Assembly (NCBI GenBank): GCA_963795055.1
Contig: CAWCGJ010000016.1
Location: 62,001-126,000, forward strand
Reading direction: 5' to 3'
DNA from: JASHPR01 sp963795055
GTDB lineage: Bacteria; Actinomycetota; Actinomycetes; Streptosporangiales; Streptosporangiaceae
DNA: 64,000 nt
Shown here: positions 37,932 through 44,310 of the stretch, piece by piece
Numbering within the stretch: position 1 is the stretch's first letter
Layout: the number at the start of each line of letters is the position of its first letter
Notes under the pieces: generated by a model
The model's database searches: none
Told to the model about the DNA's origin: nothing
The model's input: only the letters and a program-made list of their open reading frames with translations
Translations under genes and position numbers: made by a program

Positions 37932-38942
37932 ATGACTCAGACAGTGGTGATCACCGGAGCCAGCGCCGGCATCGGCCGCGCGACGGCCCGGCTCTACGGC
38001 GAGCGCGGCGCCAACGTGGGGCTGATCGCGCGCGGCCAGGCCGGCCTCGACGGCGCGGTCAGGGACGTCGAGGAGGGGGGCGGGAAGGCCCTCGCGGTCA
38101 GCGCCGACGTGGCTGACTTCGCGCAGGTGCAGGACGCCGCCCGGCAGGTGGAGGAATTCTTCGGCCCGATCAACGTCTGGATCAACGTCGCGTTCACCTC
38201 GGTGTTCTCGCCGTTCGCGGAGATCTCGGCCGAGGAGTTCCGGCGGGTCACCGAGGTCAGCTACCTCGGTTTCGTGCACGGGACGATGGCGGCGCTGGCC
38301 CTGATGCGGCCTCGCGGGCGCGGCACGATCGTCCAGGTCGGGTCGGCGCTGGGATCGCGGAGCATCCCGTTGCAGTCCGCCTACTGCGGCGCCAAGCACG
38401 CGATCAACGGGTTCACGTCCTCGCTGCGCTGCGAGCTGCTGCACGAGGGCTCGGGCGTGCACGTCACGGTCGCGCAGATGCCGGCCGTGAACACGCCGCA
38501 GTTCTCCTGGGTGCGCTCCCGGCTGCCGCGGCACCCGCAGCCGGTCCCCCCGATCTACCAGCCCGAGGTCGCCGCGCGCGGCGTGCTGTTCGCGGCCGAC
38601 CACCCCCGCCGCAGGCAGTACTGGGTCGGCGCGACCACGGCGGCCACCGTCATGGCCAACAAATTCGTGCCCGCGCTGCTGGACCGGTACCTGGCCCGCA
38701 CCGGTTACGACTCCCAGCAGACCGGCCAGCCGGTGGACGACCGCCGGCCGGACAACCTGTACCAGCCGGTCGACGGCCGGGACGGGCGGGACCACGGCGC
38801 GCACGGGATCTTCGACACCAGGTCGCACGCGCGCAGCGCGCAGGTGTGGCTGGACCAGCGCCCGCGCGCGCTGGCCGGCCTGGCCGCGGGCGCGGCGGTC
38901 ACCGCCGGGATCGTGGCGGCGCGGCGGGCCCGGCACCGGTGA
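37932..38942 (+). CDS. Short-chain dehydrogenase/reductase (SDR)
   Basis: 336 residues. NAD(P)-binding VVITGASAGIGRATARLYGERG at the start, catalytic region with GSALGSRSIPLQSAYCGAKHA (Ser, Tyr-x-x-x-Lys), and an unusual C-terminal extension (about residues 250-336) ending in one hydrophobic helix, LAGLAAGAAVTAGIVAARR. The tail has charged Asp/Gly/Arg-rich sequence before it, so the enzyme is probably membrane-attached. ATG 37932 follows GAGAAAGGACACAGATCC. Its stop overlaps the next GTG. Substrate unknown; the neighbouring protein could be its partner. Confidence 0.85.
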   Translation: MTQTVVITGASAGIGRATARLYGERGANVGLIARGQAGLDGAVRDVEEGGGKALAVSADVADFAQVQDAARQVEEFFGPINVWINVAFTSVFSPFAEISAEEFRRVTEVSYLGFVHGTMAALALMRPRGRGTIVQVGSALGSRSIPLQSAYCGAKHAINGFTSSLRCELLHEGSGVHVTVAQMPAVNTPQFSWVRSRLPRHPQPVPPIYQPEVAARGVLFAADHPRRRQYWVGATTAATVMANKFVPALLDRYLARTGYDSQQTGQPVDDRRPDNLYQPVDGRDGRDHGAHGIFDTRSHARSAQVWLDQRPRALAGLAAGAAVTAGIVAARRARHR

Positions 38943-39301
38943 GCGCGGTGACCTACGCACCCGGGAGCCTGCTCCAGATGGTCCGGGCCGGCTACGGCGG
39001 CGCCCTGCTGATCGTTCCGGGCCCGGTGATTCGCCTGGCCACGGGCCGCCCGGCCGGGCCCCGCGCCCGCGCCGTGGCCCGGGTGCTCGGCGCCCGCCAC
39101 CTGCTGCAGGCCGCGCTGACCGCCGCCGCCGCGTCCAGCGCTGGCTCGCTGGGGCTCGGCGCGGCCGTCGACCTGGCCCACGCCGCGTCGATGGCCGCGC
39201 TCGGGCTGGCCGACCGGCAGGCGCGGCGCCTCACCCTGTCGGACGCGCTGATCGAGAGCACGTTCGCCGCGGCCGGCGCGTCCGCGGCCCGGGCCGGGTA
39301 G
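38939..39301 (+). CDS. Small membrane protein coupled to SDR, unknown function
   Basis: 120 residues, Ala-rich, with two or three hydrophobic stretches (GGALLIVPGPVIRLATG, LLQAALTAAAASSAG, AVDLAHAASMAALGL). Its GTG overlaps the SDR stop (GTGA), so the two are co-translated. I find no known family signature. Its length and pattern resemble small actinobacterial membrane proteins of unknown role. The strand is opposite to the MarR gene that follows. Confidence 0.65.
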   Translation: MSAVTYAPGSLLQMVRAGYGGALLIVPGPVIRLATGRPAGPRARAVARVLGARHLLQAALTAAAASSAGSLGLGAAVDLAHAASMAALGLADRQARRLTLSDALIESTFAAAGASAARAG

Positions 39302-39386
39302 ACCGCAGCCCCTCCCGGCTGGCTCGCGCCTTCATCCCCCGGGCCGGCTGGGCCGCGTGGCCCGGGGGCCGGTCAGCGGGCCGGTC

Positions 39387-39899
39387 TCAGCCGGGGGCCG
39401 GGCTGGTCCACTGGGCCACGAGCTTGTCCAGGACCGGCGCGAGGCTCTGCAGCTCGTCGAGGTGGGCCTGGGACAGCTGGGCCAGCCGGGCTTCGCCCTC
39501 CGGGGTGAGCCGGACCCGGGTCACGCGGCCGTCGTCGACGTCGCCCCAGCGCTCCACGAGCCCGGCCGCCTCGGCGCGGTCCACCAGCTCGACGGCGCTG
39601 TGGTGCCGGAGCATCAGGTAGCCCGCCAGGTCGCCGATGGCCGGGCCGTGCTCCCCGCGGTGCCCCTTGACCGCCAGCAATAGCTGATGCTGGGCCGGGG
39701 TCAGGCCCGCGCCGCGGGCCTGGGTCTCGCTCCAGTGCAGGAAACGCCGCAGGCTGGTTCGGAACGCCAGCAGGTTCTCATAATTCTCGCTGGTCAGCTG
39801 ATGCACGTCCTCCCCGCTTCTGGCCGCCAGAGGCTCCGGCCCTGGCCAGCATAAGGCGTACCGGCCCGGTACCCCGGGACCGTAACGCCCGCGTGGCAC
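39387..39899 (-). CDS. MarR-family transcriptional regulator
   Basis: 170 residues. Winged-helix core: LTPAQHQLLLAVKGHRGEHGPAIGDLAGYLMLRHHSAVELVDRAEAAGLVERWGDVDDGRVTRVRLTPEGEARL, the standard MarR motif with the wing DxxDGR. GTG 39899 lies close to a TATTAT box inside an inverted repeat (39911-39929), so a nearly leaderless, self-regulated start is plausible; the alternative GTG at 39806 has GGAGG too close. The gene is divergent from the TDT transporter, which it probably controls. The ligand is unknown. Confidence 0.85.
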   Translation of the reverse strand: MPRGRYGPGVPGRYALCWPGPEPLAARSGEDVHQLTSENYENLLAFRTSLRRFLHWSETQARGAGLTPAQHQLLLAVKGHRGEHGPAIGDLAGYLMLRHHSAVELVDRAEAAGLVERWGDVDDGRVTRVRLTPEGEARLAQLSQAHLDELQSLAPVLDKLVAQWTSPAPG

Positions 39900-39910
39900 C
39901 CCCGGTCCAT

Positions 39911-39929
39911 AATATCGTTAGGCGATATT
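39911..39929. promoter_or_regulatory. MarR operator candidate between marR and TDT genes
   Basis: AATATCG and CGATATT, perfect 7-bp inverted copies around TTAGG, overlap the -10-like TATTAT of the marR gene (minus) and lie 28 bases before the TDT start. This is the typical place and shape of a MarR site. Confidence 0.5.
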
Positions 39930-39957
39930 TTGGGCGACGGGGCGAGGTGCGGCGCGA

Positions 39958-41007
39958 GTGCAGGCGATCGGTGCCGTGCGCGGCACTCATCCGGGAAGCT
40001 TCGCCGTGGTCATGGCCACCTGCATCGTGTCGGCGGCGCTGCGCGACGTGAGCCGCCCGCATGCCTCGGCCGCGCTCCTGGTGATCGCGGCGGCTGGCTT
40101 CGTCGTCCTGGCGGCGTCGTCCGCCTTGCGTGCCGCGGTGTTTCCCGCCGACGTGTGCCGCGACCTGACCTGCCCGGCAAGGGCCTTCACGGGCTTCGCG
40201 TTCGTCGCCGCCTGTGGCGTGCTCGGCGACCGGCTCGCCGAGGACGGTCACGCCGCGGCGGCCTCGGTCTTCGCGGTCGCGGCACTGGCCGCCTGGCTGG
40301 CGCTGACCTGGTTGGTGCCCGGGCGGATGGCCGCTCGCCACCGCGAGCCGCACGCCATCAGCGACATCAGCGGCAACTGGTACCTGTGGGTCGTCGGCAC
40401 CCAGTCGCTGGCCATCGCGGCCACGTTCGTCTCGGCCGGGGGGCTCATCCGGGCACAGCCGGCCGCGCTGGCGGCCCTCGCCGCGTGGTCGGCCGGGGTG
40501 GCGTTGTACCTGGTGATCACCGTTCTGGTGGCCACCCGCCTGGTGCTGGCCGGGCTCGGACCGCAGGAGCCGACCGCGCCGTACTGGGTGGCCATGGGCG
40601 CGGCCTCGATCACCGTCCTGGCCGCGGCCCAGATCCTGCACGGCCCGGGATCGCCGGCGATGCGGACGGCCCGGCCGGCGCTTGCCGTGGCGGCGGTCAT
40701 CTTCTGGGTCCTGGCCAGCGTCCTGATCCTCCCGCTGATCGCCCGCGGCGCATGGCGCCACCTGTACCGACGTGAGCCGCTGCGCTACCGCGCGGACCTA
40801 TGGATGATCGTTTTCCCGGCCGGCATGTACGCCACCGCCGGCATGCAGCTCGGGACAGCCGTGGGGCTGCCGCTCATCCACGGTGTCGGGGCGGCCGCGG
40901 CGTGGCCGGCCGCGGCCGCGTGGGCGCTGACGTCCACGGCCATGATCGCCTCGCTGGCTCGGATGGCCTTCCGGAGGCTCGGTGCCCGCCAGCAAGTTAT
41001 ATCGTGA
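39958..41007 (+). CDS. TDT-family (TehA/SLAC1-like) transporter
   Basis: 349 residues with ten hydrophobic helices. THPGSFAVVMATCIVSAALRD at the start and PYWVAMGAASITVLAAAQIL later fit the tellurite-resistance/dicarboxylate transporter family (in these, PGYFALVMATG and W..MGA are diagnostic). The exported or imported anion is unknown; sulfite, C4-dicarboxylate and tellurite roles are known in relatives. The GTG at 39958 has GAGGTG within a G-rich leader. The divergent MarR gene and shared operator suggest induction by its substrate or a related toxic compound. Confidence 0.8.
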   Translation: MQAIGAVRGTHPGSFAVVMATCIVSAALRDVSRPHASAALLVIAAAGFVVLAASSALRAAVFPADVCRDLTCPARAFTGFAFVAACGVLGDRLAEDGHAAAASVFAVAALAAWLALTWLVPGRMAARHREPHAISDISGNWYLWVVGTQSLAIAATFVSAGGLIRAQPAALAALAAWSAGVALYLVITVLVATRLVLAGLGPQEPTAPYWVAMGAASITVLAAAQILHGPGSPAMRTARPALAVAAVIFWVLASVLILPLIARGAWRHLYRREPLRYRADLWMIVFPAGMYATAGMQLGTAVGLPLIHGVGAAAAWPAAAAWALTSTAMIASLARMAFRRLGARQQVIS

Positions 41008-41014
41008 TACGATA
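41000..41014. promoter_or_regulatory. Second ATATCG-type inverted repeat
   Basis: TATCGT and ACGATA around GAT lie at the end of the TDT gene, 45 bases before the next start at 41059. It resembles the operator at 39911, so one regulator may bind both. Confidence 0.35.
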
Positions 41015-41058
41015 AATCTCGGTGAGCATCCGGCAAGCTCCGCGGGTGGTCGATTGCG

Positions 41059-41376
41059 ATGAAACGGTACAAGTTCCAGGCCCTGGTCACGCTGGGCTCG
41101 GCTCGAGACAGCGCCCTGGGCACCTTGGGCGGCGGCCAGATGCGGCGCGTGGTGATACGGGGGCAGAATCACGACACCGGCACCAGCAGGTTCTTCTCCG
41201 CCCTGGTCACGAAGAACGGCGTGGATCGGACGTGGCCGGAAGAGGACCCGGTCATCATGACGGTCGCGTTGATGGGAGATGATCCGGGTGAGTACTTCGA
41301 ACCCGGCGACCACTTCGCGTTCTGGCTGGGCCACGACCTGGGCCAGGGAGTGGTGACGCGCCGCCTGTTCGTCTGA
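41059..41376 (+). CDS. Small conserved protein of unknown function (EF-Tu domain-2-like barrel)
   Basis: 105 residues, mostly beta strands: KRYKFQALVTLG, MRRVVIRGQNHDTGTSRFFSALV, PGEYFEPGDHFAFWLGHDLGQGVVTRRLFV. The pattern (a barrel with GDHFAxWLGxDxGxGVVTRR) is common in actinobacteria and looks like the second domain of translation factors, which may not mean a translational role. A start without a good ribosome binding site is assumed at ATG 41059. It sits between the TDT gene and the DUF488 gene with a 13-base gap to the latter, so it may share a transcript with it. Confidence 0.7.
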   Translation: MKRYKFQALVTLGSARDSALGTLGGGQMRRVVIRGQNHDTGTSRFFSALVTKNGVDRTWPEEDPVIMTVALMGDDPGEYFEPGDHFAFWLGHDLGQGVVTRRLFV

Positions 41377-41389
41377 CCTGGGAGGCGGG

Positions 41390-41932
41390 ATGGCCACCGA
41401 ACCCGACGTGCGCGTGCGCCGCGTCTATGAGCCGGTCTCCCCGGACGACGGCGAGCGCCTGCTGGTGGACCGGCTGTGGCCGCGCGGGCTGTCCAAGCAG
41501 GCTGCTCACCTCGACGCGTGGGCCAAGGACGTGGCCCCGTCCAACGAGTTGCGGCGCTGGTACGGGCACCAGCCCGCGCGGTTTGCCGAGTTCCGGCGCC
41601 GTTACGCCGATGAACTGCGCGAGCCGGAGCGGGCCAAGGCACTAGCACAACTCAACGAGGCGGCCAGGCACGGGACCGTTACCTTGCTCACCGCCACCAA
41701 GGACGCCGCGCACAGCGAGGCCGCGGTGCTGGCCGAGCAGTTGCGGGCGGGGGCGGGCGGCCCGGCAGGCGCGGCACAGCAGGGCTCGGACGGGCACGGG
41801 GCCGAAGAGGACGACGTGCCGGGCGACCCGGCGTGCTGGCTGCACCGGGTCTGCCCGGCCTGCGGCACGATCGCGAACGCCGATCCTCCCACCACCTGCC
41901 CGCAGTGCCGCGCCGAGATCCCCCGCGTCTGA
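41390..41932 (+). CDS. DUF488 protein fused to a C-terminal zinc ribbon
   Basis: 180 residues. The N-terminal part is the DUF488 core: VRRVYEPVSPDDGERLLVDRLWPRGLSK, FAEFRRRYADEL and VTLLTATKDAAHSEAAVLAEQL. After a Gly/Asp-rich linker (about 125-142) comes a small zinc-binding unit: CPACG, then TTCPQC (two CxxC pairs, 12 residues apart). DUF488 proteins normally end before this. ATG 41390 follows GGGAGGCGGG. A broken copy of the zinc-ribbon end is found just downstream at 41947-41997. Confidence 0.83.
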   Translation: MATEPDVRVRRVYEPVSPDDGERLLVDRLWPRGLSKQAAHLDAWAKDVAPSNELRRWYGHQPARFAEFRRRYADELREPERAKALAQLNEAARHGTVTLLTATKDAAHSEAAVLAEQLRAGAGGPAGAAQQGSDGHGAEEDDVPGDPACWLHRVCPACGTIANADPPTTCPQCRAEIPRV

Positions 41933-41946
41933 GGCCGCGGACCATG

Positions 41947-41997
41947 GCGAACGCCGACCCTTCACCGTCTGCCCGCAGCGCCACGTCCCCGATGTGT
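41947..41997 (+). pseudogene. Degenerate duplicate of the DUF488 zinc-ribbon 3' end
   Basis: GCGAACGCCGAC, a CTGCCCGCAG core and a stop repeat the 41873-41932 sequence with small deletions. In one phase it still reads TVCPQRHVPDV and a stop, against TTCPQCRAEIPRV and a stop in the intact gene. It has no start or complete frame. Confidence 0.5.
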
Positions 41998-42051
41998 AAG
42001 AAGGCCAGAACGGGGCAGCCGGTATAGCTGTTCGGCTGACTGCATGGGCCG

Positions 42052-42150
42052 CACCACCTGCGGGTCCGGGTCATACTGAGCGGAGACGAGATCTTCACCA
42101 AGGTGGGCGGGTATGTCTTGGGGAACTTCCTGACCTCTGTCATCGCGAGC
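42052..42150 (+). pseudogene. AI-2E (PerM) family transporter gene remnant
   Basis: In one frame the DNA reads about 33 codons of family sequence: RVRVILSGDEIFTKVGGYVLGNFLTSVIAS (GGYVLGNFLTSVIA is diagnostic; the intact gene at 62236 has TGYMLGNILTSIIAG). Neither end continues into a gene, so only a fragment of the region after the central hydrophobic segment remains. It lies between the DUF488 duplicate and the flippase-like gene. Confidence 0.65.
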
Positions 42151-42191
42151 ACCGGCGGCCGGCTGGCCCAGGACAGCCGCCTGGACTTCAG

Positions 42192-43520
42192 GTGAGCCAG
42201 CGGGCCGCGCAGGCGGACCAGAAGGTGCCGCCGCCGAAGAAGGGGTGGCGGAGCCGGCTGTGGACCGCCCGGCGCCCGCTGCGGCGCCTGGTGATCCTGC
42301 TCATCCTGGCGCTGATCGTCGAGTACCTGGTCATTCCGGAGCTCGTCGGGGCGAGCAAGGACTTCTACCTGCTCGGCCAGCTGAACGTGTGGTGGATGAT
42401 CGCCGGGCTGATACTGGAAGGCCTGTCCCTGTTCTGCTACGCGCTGCTGAACCGGGTGCTGCTGCCGCCCGGCAACCGGCCCAGCCTGTCCCGGCTGTTC
42501 CGCATCGACCTGTCCGCGGCCGCGGTGGCGCACGTCATCCCCGCGGGGACGGTCGGCAGCGCGGGCCTCGGGTACCAGCTGTTCACCGCGGAGGGGATAC
42601 CAGGCACCGACGTCGGCGTGATGATGGCGACCAAGGGCATGGGCTCCACGATCGTGCTGAATGTCCTGCTCTGGACCGCGCTGGTGATCTCGATCCCGCT
42701 GTCCGGGTTCCAGCCGATCTACGCGACCGTGGCCATCGTCGGGGCGGTGATCCTCGCTCTGATAGCGGCCCTGGTCATCGGCATCACCCGGGGCGAGAAG
42801 CGTGCGGCGCGGATCGTCCGGGCCATCGGCCAGCGGATCCCCGGCGTGGGCGGTGATCGCCTGGAGCAGATCCTGCTCCAGGCGGCAGGGTCAATCCGCG
42901 ACCTGGGCCGCAACCGCTCGGTGCTCATCCAGTCGCTGATCTGGGCGTCACTGAACTGGCTGCTCGACGCGGCCTCGCTGTGGTGCTTTATCGCCGCCTT
43001 CGGCCGGTACGCCAGCCCGGTGGGGCTGTTCGCCGCCTACGGGATCGCAAACGTGCTCGGGGCCATCCCGCTCACCCCGGGCGGGCTCGGGGTCATCGAC
43101 ACCCTGACGCCGGTGCTGCTCGTCGGGTTCGGCCTGACCCGCAGCGTCGCCACCCTCGGCGTGCTGGCCTGGCGGCTGGTGAACTTCTGGCTGCCGATCC
43201 CGACCGGGGCTATCTCGTACCTCACCCTCAAGGTGCCCAGAGGCGCCGGCTGGGGATCCGTGCGGCGGGCGCTCGCCGATATGACCCCGTGGGGCTCGTC
43301 CGGCCCGGAGTCCACCCCGGAGCCTGATCCCGACCCTGAGTCCCGAGACGATCACGAGCCCCGCGACGGTTCCCAGCCCCGCGACGGTTCCCAGCCCCGG
43401 GATGGTTCCCAGCCCCGCGACGGTTCCCAGCCCCGCGACGGTTCCCAGCCTCCCGACGGTTCCGGGCCAGGCCCATGGGCGCCGACCGCCGAGGCGGACA
43501 GCCGCGACACGCGGCGCTGA
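42192..43520 (+). CDS. Lysylphosphatidylglycerol synthase-type membrane protein (flippase-like)
   Basis: 442 residues, eight or so membrane helices. Family landmarks: WWMIAGLILEGLSLFCYALLNRVLL, AHVIPAGTVGSAGLGYQLF and GIANVLGAIPLTPGGLGVIDT with FGLTRSVATLGVLAWRLVNFWLP. These mark the MprF-type flippase domain (UPF0104), which moves lipids across the membrane. No aminoacyl-transferase domain is attached. The C-terminus (about 375-442) is a hydrophilic tail with six 18-bp repeat units coding PRDGSQ. The GTG start at 42192 has a weak ribosome binding site and overlaps the decayed segment. Confidence 0.85.
   Translation: MSQRAAQADQKVPPPKKGWRSRLWTARRPLRRLVILLILALIVEYLVIPELVGASKDFYLLGQLNVWWMIAGLILEGLSLFCYALLNRVLLPPGNRPSLSRLFRIDLSAAAVAHVIPAGTVGSAGLGYQLFTAEGIPGTDVGVMMATKGMGSTIVLNVLLWTALVISIPLSGFQPIYATVAIVGAVILALIAALVIGITRGEKRAARIVRAIGQRIPGVGGDRLEQILLQAAGSIRDLGRNRSVLIQSLIWASLNWLLDAASLWCFIAAFGRYASPVGLFAAYGIANVLGAIPLTPGGLGVIDTLTPVLLVGFGLTRSVATLGVLAWRLVNFWLPIPTGAISYLTLKVPRGAGWGSVRRALADMTPWGSSGPESTPEPDPDPESRDDHEPRDGSQPRDGSQPRDGSQPRDGSQPRDGSQPPDGSGPGPWAPTAEADSRDTRR
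43359..43466 (+). repeat. Six tandem 18-bp units in the flippase gene tail
   Basis: Unit CCCCGCGACGGTTCCCAG at 43359, 43377, 43395, 43413, 43431 and a diverged one at 43449, encoding PRDGSQ in frame. Copies differ at only one to a few bases, so the array is recent and probably varies in length between strains. Confidence 0.85.
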
Positions 43521-43536
43521 CGGCGGCCCAAGCCTG

Positions 43537-43561
43537 GTTTAGCCCGGTCCCTGCCCGGTAG
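43537..43561 (+). promoter_or_regulatory. Candidate SigB-type promoter (GTTT-N15-CGGTAG)
   Basis: GTTT 43537-43540, 15-base spacer, CGGTAG 43556-43561, ahead of the gene at 43632. It gives the two WAxxQxxFVD genes the same kind of promoter. Confidence 0.5.
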
Positions 43562-43631
43562 TGGAAGGGCGGCGCCAAGAACTGCCCCCGCCATCCGACG
43601 CCACCACGTCGGCCCAGGAGAGAAGAGGGTC

Positions 43632-44120
43632 ATGAGTAACGACGCTGAGGCTCAGGAAGTCTCCCCGACGGTAACCCGCCCCGGGTCTCACCGGGGATCA
43701 ATGGCCGACGGCACCGCTGAGCCATCTGGCCTCGTCAGCGAGGAAAACCTCGCCGATCCCGACGCTGTGATCATCGAAGAGGCGCCGCCCGCGACCGCCA
43801 GCGCCACGCGGCCCGATGTCATCCCCGAGGCGGCGCGTCCCCAGCCGCCGGTGAACGGCGATGCCGGCCTGGGCGGCGATCCGGAGCAGATCCACGAGCG
43901 CTGGGCGGCCATTCAGGCCACGTTTGTCGACGATCCCCGCGGATCCGTCGCGGCCGCGGCCGACCTCGTGACGGAGACGATCGCCGCGCTGGTGGCCAGC
44001 GCCGAGCAGCGCGAGCGCGGCCTGCGCGGCGAGTGGGACCGCGAGGGCGTGGACACCGAGAATCTGCGTAACACGCTGCGGAGCTACCGCGGCTTCCTGG
44101 ACCGGCTGGTCGCCATCTAG
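43632..44120 (+). CDS. WAxxQxxFVD-family protein, unknown function (paralogue of 17040 product)
   Basis: 162 residues. A disordered, acidic/Ala/Pro-rich N-terminal half (about 80 residues) precedes a helical domain: ERWAAIQATFVDDPRGSVAAAADLVTETI, then GLRGEWDREGVDTENLRNTLRSYRGFLDRLV. The 17040 product shares this domain, although that protein carries a membrane anchor and this one does not. ATG 43632 follows GGAGAGAAGAGGGTC. A SigB-type promoter candidate lies about 70 bases upstream, and two hairpins follow the stop. Function is unknown, but it appears as a stress-linked pair. Confidence 0.8.
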   Translation: MSNDAEAQEVSPTVTRPGSHRGSMADGTAEPSGLVSEENLADPDAVIIEEAPPATASATRPDVIPEAARPQPPVNGDAGLGGDPEQIHERWAAIQATFVDDPRGSVAAAADLVTETIAALVASAEQRERGLRGEWDREGVDTENLRNTLRSYRGFLDRLVAI

Positions 44121-44131
44121 CCAGCTCCGGT

Positions 44132-44157
44132 CGGCGTCCGGGTCCGGCCGGACGCCG
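44132..44157 (+). terminator. Hairpin after the WAxxQxxFVD gene
   Basis: CGGCGTCCGG (44132-44141) pairs with CCGGACGCCG (44148-44157) around GTCCGG, 11 bases after the stop. Confidence 0.55.
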
Positions 44158-44175
44158 CCGGCCCGGGACAAGATC

Positions 44176-44202
44176 AGCCCCTGACCATCGTGGTCAGGGG
44201 CT
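44176..44202 (+). terminator. Strong terminator hairpin
   Basis: AGCCCCTGACCA (44176-44187) pairs perfectly with TGGTCAGGGGCT (44191-44202) around TCG, followed by GTTTC. It is the second hairpin in tandem and would end the upstream transcript. Confidence 0.7.
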
Positions 44203-44310
44203 GTTTCGCATGCCCGCGGGGCGAGTGCCTCACGGCGGATCCCGGGCGTATCAGAACGAGCGTTGGGTGCTCTGTTAGAGCAAGACGGGGGCTTTTCCTG
44301 GGGGCTGACG

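Noticed and set aside
44121..44260. tRNA gene next to the AGCCCCTGACCA hairpin
   Set aside because: That hairpin resembles terminators after tRNA genes, but no cloverleaf or tRNA arms are present.
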